Source: Flavobacteriaceae bacterium NBU2977
GTDB taxonomy: Bacteria > Bacteroidota > Bacteroidia > Flavobacteriales > Flavobacteriaceae
NCBI GenBank assembly: GCA_019931105.1
Contig: JAIOUW010000002.1
Span: 186,001-250,000, forward strand
Length of the DNA stretch: 64,000 nucleotides
Reading direction: 5' to 3'
Shown here: in pieces, positions 7,652 to 15,863 of the stretch
How the letters are laid out: each line of letters begins with the position of its first letter
How positions within the stretch are numbered: position 1 is the stretch's first letter
Translations under genes and position numbers: made by a program
Notes under the pieces: generated by a model
The model's input: only the letters and a program-made list of their open reading frames with translations
Databases searched by the model: none
Told to the model about the DNA's origin: nothing

Positions 7652-8190
7652 TACAATTCGCTTATGATTTCCACTAATTTTTTCTTCGCTCGATGGTACT
7701 GTGATTTCGAGGTCGAGGTCGAAATACCCAATATTTCACCGATCTCGATGTGATCGTAGCCTTCGATCAGGTAAAGGCTAAGAATCTGTTTATAGCCGAT
7801 CGGCAACCTTTCGATACCGACCTTTACTTTTTTGATCTCGACTTCCTCCATCTGTTCGGGTGGCTCGTCATGCAGATGAAACTCATGCTCGTCCATCGGT
7901 ACTACGGGAACCTTTTTGGCCTTCAGATGGTTGATACTTTTGTTGACGACGATCCGTTTGAGCCAGGCCCCAAAAGTGCTTTCGTACTTAAAGCGTGCCA
8001 AGTTTTTAAAAGCATCGACGAAACTGTCTTGCACGATATCCTCCGCATCTTCTTTATTGCCCAACATGCGCATACCGATATTGTACATCGCATCGACATA
8101 GAGCGAATACAGCTGGTATTGCGAGCTGGCATGGCCGGTCTTGCACTTCTCAACAAGATCACGGTGCGTAAAACGGATGTCGGTTTCCAA
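7651..8190 (-). CDS. ECF-type RNA polymerase sigma factor
   Basis: A 179-residue sigma-70-family factor. Region 2 contains YVDAMYNIGMRMLGNKEDAEDIVQDSFVDAF, of which only the DAEDIVQDSF core is diagnostic, then TFGAWLKRIVVNKSINHL. Region 4 shows LPIGYKQILSLYLIEGY and an HTH, HIEIGEILGISTSTSKSQYHRAK. An in-frame stop lies immediately before codon TTG at 8190, and the next ATG would cut into region 2, so translation probably starts at this TTG. It leads the operon running to 4318 and presumably drives the surface genes behind it. Its promoter should lie in 8191-8400, where I cannot name one with confidence. Confidence 0.9.
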   Translation of the reverse strand: METDIRFTHRDLVEKCKTGHASSQYQLYSLYVDAMYNIGMRMLGNKEDAEDIVQDSFVDAFKNLARFKYESTFGAWLKRIVVNKSINHLKAKKVPVVPMDEHEFHLHDEPPEQMEEVEIKKVKVGIERLPIGYKQILSLYLIEGYDHIEIGEILGISTSTSKSQYHRAKKKLVEIISEL

Positions 8191-8401
8191 TTAGGTCAGT
8201 ATGTTTTTAACCTTCCCATTACGGTCGTTGTTATTGTAAAGACAATACGAATTTAGAATAGTTGCACGAGGGTGGAAAAAATTGTGATGAATGAAATACA
8301 AGGTAGAAAACCTGAAGTTAGACCGGTTTACGGATATGAAGAGTTGATACTGCATCCTAGTTACCGGGTAAATCAACGATTGTCGAAAGATGGCATGAAA
8401 A

Positions 8402-9163
8402 TCATTTGACGGTCATTTCAATCCATTCTTTATAGGTGCTTACCCGCGCATAGTTTTCCGTAACTCCGTAAACCCCTGAAGCTTTGCCATTATTCATCTG
8501 ATGTGAACTAACTCCTACAATGTATCGAGCGCCGTTGATATCCAAAAAGGCAGGCCCACCGCTATCCCCGGGGCCACTTACGCCTTCCAGTTCGGTTGTG
8601 TTTTCAGATTCAGGGGCATCAAAGTCGAACGAAATCCATTGGTCGCTCACGCCCTCTATTCGGTTCGTGGCCGCTCTTGTGACTTTATCCTTTAGTTTGG
8701 GACCGGATAGGCCGTTGCCAAAATCGCCTCTTCCCACAATTGTAATTATTGCTCCTTCCTCATCTTTTTGGGTATAAAGCTTTGCAACGGGAATGGTCTT
8801 TACATTTCCCTTGATTTTGATCAAAGCAATGTCATTGGCTATAAATCGCTTACCCAATTCATAATCGGGATGTAAAACTACGCGTATTGCATCAAACTTT
8901 TGGTCCCCAATACCGATCTTGGGTACGTTACCTTTTTTCAAATCATTTTGTAAAATAGTGGCTACATGCGCAGCCGTAAGCAACCAATTTTCTTTGATCA
9001 ATGTGGCCTCGCCATCTGGTAAATGGCAAATTTGAGGGTATTTTTTGGCCAATTCAATATAACGCTGATTCGGCACATCATGCCTAACTACTAGGGCCAT
9101 TTGCGCAAATGAAACAATTAAGACCGCCAGCAGACCACCGGTTCTTTTCATGCGTTGCTCCAT
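8402..9163 (-). CDS. Secreted trypsin-like (S1) serine protease
   Basis: A 253-residue exported peptidase. The N-terminal hydrophobic segment GGLLAVLIVSFAQMALVV acts as signal peptide. The catalytic triad is readable: His in LLTAAHVATI (about 68), Asp in FIANDIALIKI (about 116), Ser in GPGDSGGPAFLD (about 204). The chymotrypsin fold is supported by the closing ARVSTYKEWIEMTV. ATG 9163 and 9151 are both possible. The gene ends about 210 bases from the ECF sigma start, so it is a separate unit. Substrate unknown. Confidence 0.9.
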   Translation of the reverse strand: MEQRMKRTGGLLAVLIVSFAQMALVVRHDVPNQRYIELAKKYPQICHLPDGEATLIKENWLLTAAHVATILQNDLKKGNVPKIGIGDQKFDAIRVVLHPDYELGKRFIANDIALIKIKGNVKTIPVAKLYTQKDEEGAIITIVGRGDFGNGLSGPKLKDKVTRAATNRIEGVSDQWISFDFDAPESENTTELEGVSGPGDSGGPAFLDINGARYIVGVSSHQMNNGKASGVYGVTENYARVSTYKEWIEMTVK

Positions 9164-9176
9164 GGAATATTCTCTT

Positions 9177-9620
9177 TTAATTTTTGGAATGGCTCTGCCA
9201 GATGATATTCATGATTTTCCATTGACCATTGACCTTGGCCAGATGAAAAAGGTCGATACCCCATTCAGCGGTCAACTTGCCCGTCGCAGTCTTGTCATTG
9301 ACCTCATAAATCTCGATTTTCTTGGGCGAATCAACTGTTACCTGCTTACCGTCTTTGTTCCATTTACCGGCAAGATCATAAAGTTGTTGATAGGTCATCG
9401 GTAGGTTGTCTTTATACGTACCGGACTTTTCATCGTACCAATACCCGATTTTTCGCAAAGTGGTATCGACACTGCGTTCGATCAATTCGGGTTTGACATC
9501 GTATATCGCGTTTACGTAGTCTTCAAGGGCGGATTGTACCAGTGCCTTATCGCCCTGGGCAGAAGTTGAAAATAAACAAAGAAAGAACGATGCACAGAAC
9601 AACAGTGTTAATTTTTTCAT
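9177..9620 (-). CDS. Secreted putative lumazine-binding / NTF2-like protein
   Basis: A 147-residue protein with signal peptide MKKLTLLFCASFFLCLFSTSA. The mature part has the NTF2-like layout of the 'putative lumazine-binding' family: an opening helix VQSALEDYVNAIYDVKPELI, then strands ending in FHLAKVNGQWKIMNIIW. No catalytic residues can be named. It lies 13 bases upstream of the protease gene on the same strand and may be cotranscribed with it. Many homologues in this phylum are small exported proteins of unknown role. Confidence 0.75.
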   Translation of the reverse strand: MKKLTLLFCASFFLCLFSTSAQGDKALVQSALEDYVNAIYDVKPELIERSVDTTLRKIGYWYDEKSGTYKDNLPMTYQQLYDLAGKWNKDGKQVTVDSPKKIEIYEVNDKTATGKLTAEWGIDLFHLAKVNGQWKIMNIIWQSHSKN

Positions 9621-9736
9621 GATATTAGGTTTTTGATGATGAACGCTAAAAATACGACAATTAGTTCGGTAAATAAATCGAGGCCAAAATGAAGCTTTTA
9701 TCTTATCTTTAAAACAATCTTCAAATCGATCAAACT

Positions 9737-10150
9737 ATGAAAACAAAGCTTAGCATCTTGCTTATAGCGGTTATTCTTCTATTGGGGTTTCAGGGTAATG
9801 AATCTTGGGATCTTTCCGATGTTAAAAAGGGAATGGTCAAGGTGGCCATCTTTTATCCCAACGGGGAAGGCAATACTTTTGACATGGACTATTATTCGAA
9901 CCAGCATATGCCCATGGCTGCCCGTCTTTTCGGAGATGATTTAAAGGCCATGGCCATCGATAAAGGTTTGGGCGGCGGCGCACCCGATACGATGGCCCCT
10001 TATGTGGCCATCGGCTATTTTTACTTTGCCGACATGGCTACATGTCAAAGTTTAATGGACACACATTCTGAGGCACTTCGGGCCGACGTACCTAACTATA
10101 CGAATATTCGGCCTGTGCTGCAGATCAGTGAAGTGGTGACCTCCGATTAA
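9737..10150 (+). CDS. Exported EthD-family protein
   Basis: A 137-residue protein. An N-terminal signal peptide (MKTKLSILLIAVILLLGF) precedes an EthD ferredoxin-like domain beginning VKVAIFYPNGEGNTFDMDYY with the family's NQHMPMA motif (about residues 54-60) and a closing strand RPVLQISEVV. Known EthD proteins are usually cytoplasmic and about 100 residues long; here the domain appears to be exported. It is a single + gene flanked by - genes. Function unknown. Confidence 0.8.
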   Translation: MKTKLSILLIAVILLLGFQGNESWDLSDVKKGMVKVAIFYPNGEGNTFDMDYYSNQHMPMAARLFGDDLKAMAIDKGLGGGAPDTMAPYVAIGYFYFADMATCQSLMDTHSEALRADVPNYTNIRPVLQISEVVTSD

Positions 10151-10216
10151 TAAGGTTTTAAGATTTGTTGCAGTGCGGTCGATTATACCAATGTAATTTT
10201 TAGGCCCACTAAGCAC

Positions 10217-10939
10217 TTAACCGTTACCATTGGGATCAGCTATCGCCATTTTTTTAATATCTTTGAAAATCCAAAGACCGATCCCCATTCGCACTAAAGG
10301 CTGCAGGTACGGGTAGATCCATTCATAAGACCAATTCACAAGGGTATTTAGCGAACTCACCCCCAAGTAGTAGCGTGCGAACGAGCAGAGACTCAGCAAA
10401 CCAATGAACACTAGTGCCGCGCCGATCCATTTTTCCCATTCGTTTTGTTTGATGAATGCCATTCCATAAAAAAAAGACCCTAGACCAAAACCATAGATTA
10501 CCACAAAATACTTACTATCTGAAATACCATTGGCGGCTTTTATAAGGGTTTCGAACATGGTTTTGCCCAACGCATTCTCGGCCTCGATGTAACCTGGCCG
10601 CCATATTTGGTTCAAACTATCGATCAACAATGCCTGTTGGGATATTTCTGTAAACGTCCATAGCAACAAAAAGAACGTTCCCACGATTATTTGAAGGGGA
10701 TACTTTCGCAATAACATAAAAGCGACTCCCAAAGAAGCCAAAAAATTTACTTGCGGATGGACGAATAGTATCCAAAGTTTGCTTATATAATGCTTGTTTT
10801 CATACAATAAGGTTTGTGATTCGAAATCGGTGGCGGCGGGATTTGGCAGAAAAATCAATAAAATAGTTGTCAACGCCCCTAGAAAAGAACAGATTGCGGC
10901 AAACCTTAAAAACGTTAGGCAATTACTATTGGTGTTCAT
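10217..10939 (-). CDS. Multi-pass membrane protein, DUF4386-like
   Basis: A 240-residue integral membrane protein with about six hydrophobic segments (for example FAAICSFLGALTTILLIF, FLASLGVAFMLL, IIVGTFFLLLWTFTEI, FVVIYGFGLGSFFYGMAF, WIGAALVFIGLLSLCSFA). The layout resembles DUF4386-type proteins, but I am not certain. No transport or catalytic motif is visible. It is monocistronic as far as can be seen. Confidence 0.6.
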   Translation of the reverse strand: MNTNSNCLTFLRFAAICSFLGALTTILLIFLPNPAATDFESQTLLYENKHYISKLWILFVHPQVNFLASLGVAFMLLRKYPLQIIVGTFFLLLWTFTEISQQALLIDSLNQIWRPGYIEAENALGKTMFETLIKAANGISDSKYFVVIYGFGLGSFFYGMAFIKQNEWEKWIGAALVFIGLLSLCSFARYYLGVSSLNTLVNWSYEWIYPYLQPLVRMGIGLWIFKDIKKMAIADPNGNG

Positions 10940-11117
10940 GTTTTGCGCGTACTAATTTAAAGTTGTTCTGGAAAATAGAAATAGGGTTTTACAATATAAT
11001 GAAATCGGACAAAAGTTATCTTTATGCCATCAAATAGCTTCATAGGTAATCGAGTTTCCTTCACATTAATTGAGCGATTGACGACATCACGAAGAAACAT
11101 ATTTAAAGCTTAGGTTT

Positions 11118-12128
11118 TCAATTACCTTTATCCAAGCGAAATTTTTGGACCTTGTTGTTCAATATATCCCCAACATAAATGCTGCCTTCGTCATCGACCA
11201 GCACATCGTGATATCTTGATTTGGGGCCGTCGTAGTGACCCGTTCTTCCAAATTGTATTTGCGGTTCAAAATCCGTATCAAATCGAAAGATATCCGAACC
11301 ATTGACAATCAGGCCAAAAAGACTGGTCATGTAATCGATTGCGAAAAGATGGCTATTTTCATGGTCTATGGCAACGGAGTACAATTGATCTGATCTTTTA
11401 TTTTGCCAAAGTGCTAGAAAGTTGCCTTGCGCATCGAACTTCTGGATTCTATTGTTCTCACGGTCGGCCACATAAACATTTCCGTGTTTGTCAAGGTCTA
11501 TCCCGTGTGGTGTTTTAAATTCTGAATGCCCGTCTCCGAAAGTTCCCCATTCAAACAGATAGGTGCCATCTTTTGAGAACTTGACCACCCTGCTATTGCC
11601 ATAACCATCACTGACATAAAAAGAGCCGTCGTCGGCTACCGCTATGTCCGTCGGAAGATTAAAGTGTCGGTCGTCATTGCCGGCGATTCGAGCCACGCCC
11701 AATGTCATTAAGAGGTTTCCTTCAGGGCTAAATTTAAAAACTTGATGTAGGGCAACGTCGGTGACCCAAATATTATCTTCTTTATCGATTTCAAGTCCAT
11801 GCGGCATTACGAAAAGGTTCGCACCCCAATTTCTCCTTACCTCCCCGGTTTGTTTGTCGATTGTCAGAATGGTGTTCTCTTGAATTTTGTCTTCAGGCAT
11901 CGGTTCTTTCCAGACCCTGCCGGCCCTGTGAAAAATAACAATGTTGTTCTCAGAATCAATTCCAAGCCCCGTGGGATTGCCCAATACCAATTCAGGGGGC
12001 AATTTTGGCCACTCATCGACCAATATGTAGGTGTCGGTATCCTTAAATTGAGTCGGCTTTCTTTCTGTACATCCGGATAAGCAAATAATCGTTAGAAAGT
12101 ATACGAAGAATGTTCTTTTAAATTTCAT
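11118..12128 (-). CDS. NHL-repeat beta-propeller lipoprotein, peptidyl-alpha-hydroxyglycine lyase-like
   Basis: A 336-residue lipoprotein (signal FFVYFLTIICLSGC, Cys about 20). The mature part is a six-bladed NHL propeller. Blade motifs include MPHGLEIDKEDNIWVTDV, LPTDIAVADDGSFYVSDG, TPHGIDLDKHGNVYVADR and YHDVLVDDEGSIYVGD. The opening VLGNPTGLGIDSENNIVIFH and the spacing of conserved His/Asp/Arg residues resemble the lyase domain of peptidylglycine alpha-amidating enzymes; bacterial versions are mostly untested. It is followed on the same strand by nothing closely coupled, and preceded by the 233-residue gene with a 23-base gap. Confidence 0.8.
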   Translation of the reverse strand: MKFKRTFFVYFLTIICLSGCTERKPTQFKDTDTYILVDEWPKLPPELVLGNPTGLGIDSENNIVIFHRAGRVWKEPMPEDKIQENTILTIDKQTGEVRRNWGANLFVMPHGLEIDKEDNIWVTDVALHQVFKFSPEGNLLMTLGVARIAGNDDRHFNLPTDIAVADDGSFYVSDGYGNSRVVKFSKDGTYLFEWGTFGDGHSEFKTPHGIDLDKHGNVYVADRENNRIQKFDAQGNFLALWQNKRSDQLYSVAIDHENSHLFAIDYMTSLFGLIVNGSDIFRFDTDFEPQIQFGRTGHYDGPKSRYHDVLVDDEGSIYVGDILNNKVQKFRLDKGN

Positions 12129-12151
12129 TTCCTTAATCTACCATTTAAACC

Positions 12152-12853
12152 TTAATTGATAAGGCTCTTTTTGTTTCCTAGACTGTCGACATACTGAATT
12201 ACCGGATTTCCATCGGGGTCTACATATATCGACAACTTCAATTTGTTTTCCTTGTCCAATAAGAAAAGTCCTGTATCCAAGTTTTCCAATCGACCAAGAA
12301 ACAGGCGCTTTGGTGCTAGATGTTCAGGGTTGCTCCAAAAGTCATCCATTGCCTTTTGTCGTTCGACCGAATCTTTCATAGCGCGGATCGCATTATACTC
12401 TTTCATGATCTGCATATGCGGCTTCTCAGACCGTTCGCTGATCTCCAGACCATACTGTCTGAACCATTTTCCATTTTCTTCATATTCATCTTTGCGCAAT
12501 ACCATGATCTGATCGCTCTTGTTTTGATCAAAGGTCAACATTTGATAACCGCCTTCATCGTCCTTATCGAATACGAGTCCTCCGACTTCATCACCTTCAC
12601 GATTGAAAAAGATAAGGCCCGGGGTATTTCGTTCGGTATTTGTCGGATTGGTAACCTCACCATTGGTAGTGGCCAAGGCTTGGTCTTTAGGGTTGCTAAG
12701 TACAATAAATTTATTCCCATCTTCACCAACGATATCGATGCGTTCCGCCGTCAACTTTTTAAAGTGCGCCGTTTCCTTCTTAAAATGATTGACACCTAGG
12801 TAACCGATAATAATCGATAGTAGAAAAAGGTTGATCAAAGGAATTTTTTTCAT
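12152..12853 (-). CDS. Membrane-anchored protein of unknown function
   Basis: A 233-residue protein not recognised as a named family. It has an N-terminal hydrophobic segment (INLFLLSIIIGYLGVNHF) that probably anchors or exports it. The rest is polar and beta-rich (RIDIVGEDGNKFIVLSN, GLIFFNREGDEVGGLVFD, GLFLLDKENKLKLSIYVD), the phrase 'F-N-x-x-G-D-E-x-G-G-L-x-F' looking like a repeated strand-turn unit. It lies just upstream of the NHL gene on the same strand and may share its transcript. Confidence 0.6.
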   Translation of the reverse strand: MKKIPLINLFLLSIIIGYLGVNHFKKETAHFKKLTAERIDIVGEDGNKFIVLSNPKDQALATTNGEVTNPTNTERNTPGLIFFNREGDEVGGLVFDKDDEGGYQMLTFDQNKSDQIMVLRKDEYEENGKWFRQYGLEISERSEKPHMQIMKEYNAIRAMKDSVERQKAMDDFWSNPEHLAPKRLFLGRLENLDTGLFLLDKENKLKLSIYVDPDGNPVIQYVDSLGNKKSLIN

Positions 12854-13127
12854 GAACTATAGTTTAAGTTTCGTTTATAAGATTGATTTGTCAATCGATT
12901 GTTACAGTTTTTAAATATTTAATGCACCCGTTCGACCCTTCGGTCAAAAATATCGTTCACCTAAGAACCAAGAAACATCTGTGTCACCTGAATAGCATTT
13001 TGAAGGGTCGGCACTGATTATATATAATAATGCGCCTCGAAATTCGTTATTAGCATCAGAAGACAAAGACTTACTTTTTTGTGCTTCAGTACAGACGCTT
13101 ATATCTTACCTAAAATCTTCAATTAAT

Positions 13128-13457
13128 ATGGGAAAATTCGAAATTAAAAAAGACAAGGCGGGCAAGTTCAGATTCAATCTAAAGGCCGCAAACGGATTGG
13201 TTATCTTAAGCAGTGAAGCTTACAACACCAGAAAAGCCTGTGATAATGGAATCGAATCTGTTCGCAAGAACAGCAAGGACGATTCTAAATTTGATCGTAC
13301 AAAAGCGAAAAACGGCAAATCACGATTCAATCTCAAGGCTGCCAACGGCCAAGTTATCGGCACCAGTCAAATGTACGCCGGTAACTCAAGTATGGAAAAA
13401 GGCATAGCTTCGGTAAAAAAGAATGCCTCAGACGCACAGGTCGTAGAAAGCCTATAA
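13128..13457 (+). CDS. YegP-like DUF1508 protein with two tandem domains
   Basis: A 109-residue protein made of two DUF1508 repeats. The first is residues 1-52 (KFEIKKDKAGKFRFNLKAANG), the second 53-105 (FDRTKAKNGKSRFNLKAANG). Each ends with the family's GIESVRKN / GIASVKKN helix. YegP-family proteins are small, often stress-linked and poorly understood. The gene is monocistronic with a strong hairpin terminator 26 bases past the stop. The 274-base region upstream (12854-13127) contains no gene and should hold its promoter. Confidence 0.9.
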   Translation: MGKFEIKKDKAGKFRFNLKAANGLVILSSEAYNTRKACDNGIESVRKNSKDDSKFDRTKAKNGKSRFNLKAANGQVIGTSQMYAGNSSMEKGIASVKKNASDAQVVESL

Positions 13458-13483
13458 CCTACAGCCTAAATTTACTGGCATAT

Positions 13484-13513
13484 AAAAAAACGGCCTATAT
13501 GGGCCGTTTTTTT
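13484..13513. terminator. Rho-independent terminator after DUF1508 gene
   Basis: Stem AAAAAAACGGCC / GGCCGTTTTTTT around a short tatat(g) loop, with A-tract and T-tract on either side, so it can work in both directions. It lies 26 bases downstream of the DUF1508 stop. Confidence 0.85.
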
Positions 13514-13834
13514 ATATATCATAGGTTTACTTCTCAACAGGTAGCAATGCAATGGGTATTGCGTATGGCCATCACATTAGGGTTTTTGTCATATGTGGAT
13601 AGAAGAAAACCTATTGAAAGATCCGTCATCGTTGACGGGAACAAAGTGTCTTTTTATTCCAAAATAGCAGAGTCGATCCATCATTGGCCGATAGTAAGTA
13701 GACTGACTTTAGTAGAGGGTTACAAAGCAAGGCTTACAATAAGCTTTCTATTAAAGATACCTGGCCGAAAATCAATAGTCGTGGACTAGTAACAGCGGTT
13801 ACCATAAGTCGCAAAAGTTTTGTTTGATATAAAG
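13514..13834. other. Gene-poor gap of about 320 bases
   Basis: Only a 96-codon open frame (13499-13789) covers this stretch. Its ATG lies in the loop of the terminator and its protein is basic, without recognisable domains or upstream signals. I see no supported feature here; it may be decayed coding DNA. Confidence 0.4.
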
Positions 13835-13870
13835 AAAAAGGCCCCCTTGCCGAAACAAAAAAGCCTTTTT
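13835..13870. terminator. Probable terminator of the TonB-like gene
   Basis: AAAAAGGC (13835-13842) pairs with GCCTTTTT (13863-13870) across a 20-base loop. It lies 20 bases beyond the stop of the minus-strand gene ending at 13891. The long loop lowers certainty. Confidence 0.5.
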
Positions 13871-13890
13871 GAATAAAATGGTTCGATTAT

Positions 13891-14697
13891 CTAGCAGCCC
13901 ATCAACCCGAAAGAGACGACCAATTCTTGCCCCACGGGTCTGCCAGCGGCATTTTTAGCGGGTATCCAAGACCCGGGAAGGTCGGAAATCAACTGAATCA
14001 TTTTTTCATCGACCTCCGGATAACCTGAAGTCCTATCGAGTCTGATGACTTCAACTGTGCCCTGCTCGGTCACCCTAAAGAAAAGTTTTGCAGGCTGTAA
14101 CTTCTCGGGGTCGACATTGGCCCATATTTCTTTGCTTTCTTCCTTAAGGTAGGTCATCAGCACTTCTTTGCCCTGCGCATATTCGGCCTGATTTTCTGGA
14201 ACTATGGTCATATGCGGGGTGCTGTAATCGCTTACAAGTATGCCCGTATTTCCATTTTTTTTCCTATAATCCGCTCGGACTACAAAGTTGGTGGAATAGT
14301 CGAAAGACCGCAATAGTTGCAATTGCCTGTCCGTCAAGGCGGCCGTAGTTCCGCTTTCAAGCACTTCGGTTAGTTTTTCATTTTCGAAAAGTAAGATGCC
14401 GACGGACTGCACTGAGGCCATAGAGGCCACTACATCGGCATCCAAAAAATCGGAAACGGCCTTTGCGCCATCCACTTTCGTTTTCTTAATGGGGCTGAAC
14501 CTTGGTCCCACATCATAGATAAAATCAGTAAAGATCTCTTTGTCTTTCGGCCCTAAAACGGGCTCGTTCATGGCGATTTCCTCATTTGAGGCCGCCTCGG
14601 CGCGATGGGCTTCCTGATCATTCCAGTTCATAACGCCAAATGCCGTTAGACCTAAGGCTGCAAGTAAAGTGCAAAAAATTAAAATACGTCGTTTCAT
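13891..14697 (-). CDS. TonB C-terminal-like exported protein
   Basis: A 268-residue protein with an N-terminal signal/anchor (RILIFCTLLAALGLTAFGVM). The C-terminal 80 residues look like a TonB_C domain: KLFFRVTEQGTVEVIRLDRT, GYPEVDEKMIQLISDLPG, SWIPAKNAAGRPVGQELVV. It ends in Cys. No Pro-rich spanning region is present, so it is unlikely to energise receptors as classic TonB does. It diverges from the membrane winged-helix gene at 14833 with a 135-base shared upstream region. Such a pairing recurs in this family, so functional linkage is likely. Confidence 0.68.
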   Translation of the reverse strand: MKRRILIFCTLLAALGLTAFGVMNWNDQEAHRAEAASNEEIAMNEPVLGPKDKEIFTDFIYDVGPRFSPIKKTKVDGAKAVSDFLDADVVASMASVQSVGILLFENEKLTEVLESGTTAALTDRQLQLLRSFDYSTNFVVRADYRKKNGNTGILVSDYSTPHMTIVPENQAEYAQGKEVLMTYLKEESKEIWANVDPEKLQPAKLFFRVTEQGTVEVIRLDRTSGYPEVDEKMIQLISDLPGSWIPAKNAAGRPVGQELVVSFGLMGC

Positions 14698-14832
14698 ATC
14701 CTATATATTTAAAATTGATTTCTTTCCAAAACTAACGCCGATGGTCGCTATGGTGTGTATTTAAAGTGTAAAATGATGTAAATTTTGTGTAAATGATTAT
14801 CAATTTGGCCCAAATTCAAATAATTTTGTAGC

Positions 14833-15711
14833 ATGCGGTCAAGACATCTTAAATTCACCCTTTCCTTTTTTATTTGCCTAACGCTGATATTCGTAAGTGG
14901 TAATGCCCAAGATTCCCCTGATGAAAAAAGTATTGAAGTCGCTCTTCGCATGATCGGGCATCAGGTACTTCTCAGCTCAAAGGATAGTACCTCCCGTGTC
15001 TTACCGATCATAGAGGAAGATGGGCGCTACAGCATTCAGTTTGAATCGGAATTTGAATTCGAGCCCACTAGGTTGGTTTCGATCATTGATAGCATTGCAT
15101 CGGAAACCGATCTGGCAAGCAGCTATATCGTGGAGGTCGAACAATGCGAAACAGGAGCGGTGGTCTATAGTTTTAAAATGGACGATCTGGAGCAATCTGA
15201 CATCATTCCCTGCATCGGAAGAATGCAGCCCAAAGCCTGTTATACCCTTGTGTTTACGCTTCTGGCGGGAAACAAGGTCGAGTCTTCGGTACTTCCTGTT
15301 ATGGCTGAAAATGGTGCCATGGGTTATGGCATGCTGGCTGTGCTTTTCGCCATGTTATGCGGACTGTTGCTTTTTCTTTGGAATCGCAGAAAGACCACGC
15401 GAAACGACCCGAATTTGATTCCCTTGGGGGAATACCATTTTGACAAGCGGAATACCAAACTTTTGATCAATCAACAGAAAATAGAATTGACCAGCAAAGA
15501 GGCGGACTTACTACTGCTTTTATATACTATGGTCAATAAAACCGTGGAGCGCGAAGTTATTCTGAACAAGGTTTGGGGAGATCAAGGGGACTATGTCGGC
15601 AGAACTTTGGATGTATTCATCTCTAAATTGCGCAAGAAACTCGAAGCCGATTCAAACGTGAAAATAGCGAACATTAGAGGGGTAGGCTATAAGCTGATCA
15701 TGGACGTGTAG
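14833..15711 (+). CDS. Transmembrane one-component regulator: periplasmic sensor, TM, C-terminal OmpR-type winged helix
   Basis: A 292-residue protein. Signal/first TM at 8-25 (LSFFICLTLIFVSG), an extracytoplasmic domain at about 26-160 with two Cys (EQCETG, IPCIGR), a TM helix at about 166-184 (MLAVLFAMLCGLLLFLWN), then a cytoplasmic trans_reg_C winged helix (about 195-292) with LTSKEADLLLLL, VILNKVWGD, RTLDVFISKLRKKLEAD and IRGVGYKL. The order is the reverse of ToxR/CadC, whose DNA-binding domain is N-terminal. There is no receiver domain. It is probably a one-component membrane regulator acting on its divergent neighbour. Confidence 0.82.
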   Translation: MRSRHLKFTLSFFICLTLIFVSGNAQDSPDEKSIEVALRMIGHQVLLSSKDSTSRVLPIIEEDGRYSIQFESEFEFEPTRLVSIIDSIASETDLASSYIVEVEQCETGAVVYSFKMDDLEQSDIIPCIGRMQPKACYTLVFTLLAGNKVESSVLPVMAENGAMGYGMLAVLFAMLCGLLLFLWNRRKTTRNDPNLIPLGEYHFDKRNTKLLINQQKIELTSKEADLLLLLYTMVNKTVEREVILNKVWGDQGDYVGRTLDVFISKLRKKLEADSNVKIANIRGVGYKLIMDV

Positions 15712-15727
15712 TTTTTTCAGTCGGTTC

Positions 15728-15751
15728 AAACTATGATGATCATAGTTTTTG
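15728..15751 (+). terminator. Hairpin downstream of membrane regulator gene
   Basis: AAACTATGAT and ATCATAGTTT form a near-perfect palindrome followed by a short T run, 17 bases after the stop at 15711. The stem is AT-rich, so strength is uncertain; it could instead be an operator-like palindrome. Confidence 0.45.
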
Positions 15752-15863
15752 TTTGCCATTCTGCATAGATAATCGTTACGGGTTTAAAGTAGACCACAAA
15801 CCTTAACACATAGCACTTTCTTCAACGTAACATATAAAAATCGTGTGTATTCGTTTTTGTATT

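Noticed and set aside
13499-13789. 96-codon + strand frame after the DUF1508 gene
   Set aside because: Its ATG lies in the loop of a strong terminator, the product has no domain features, and codon choice looks random.
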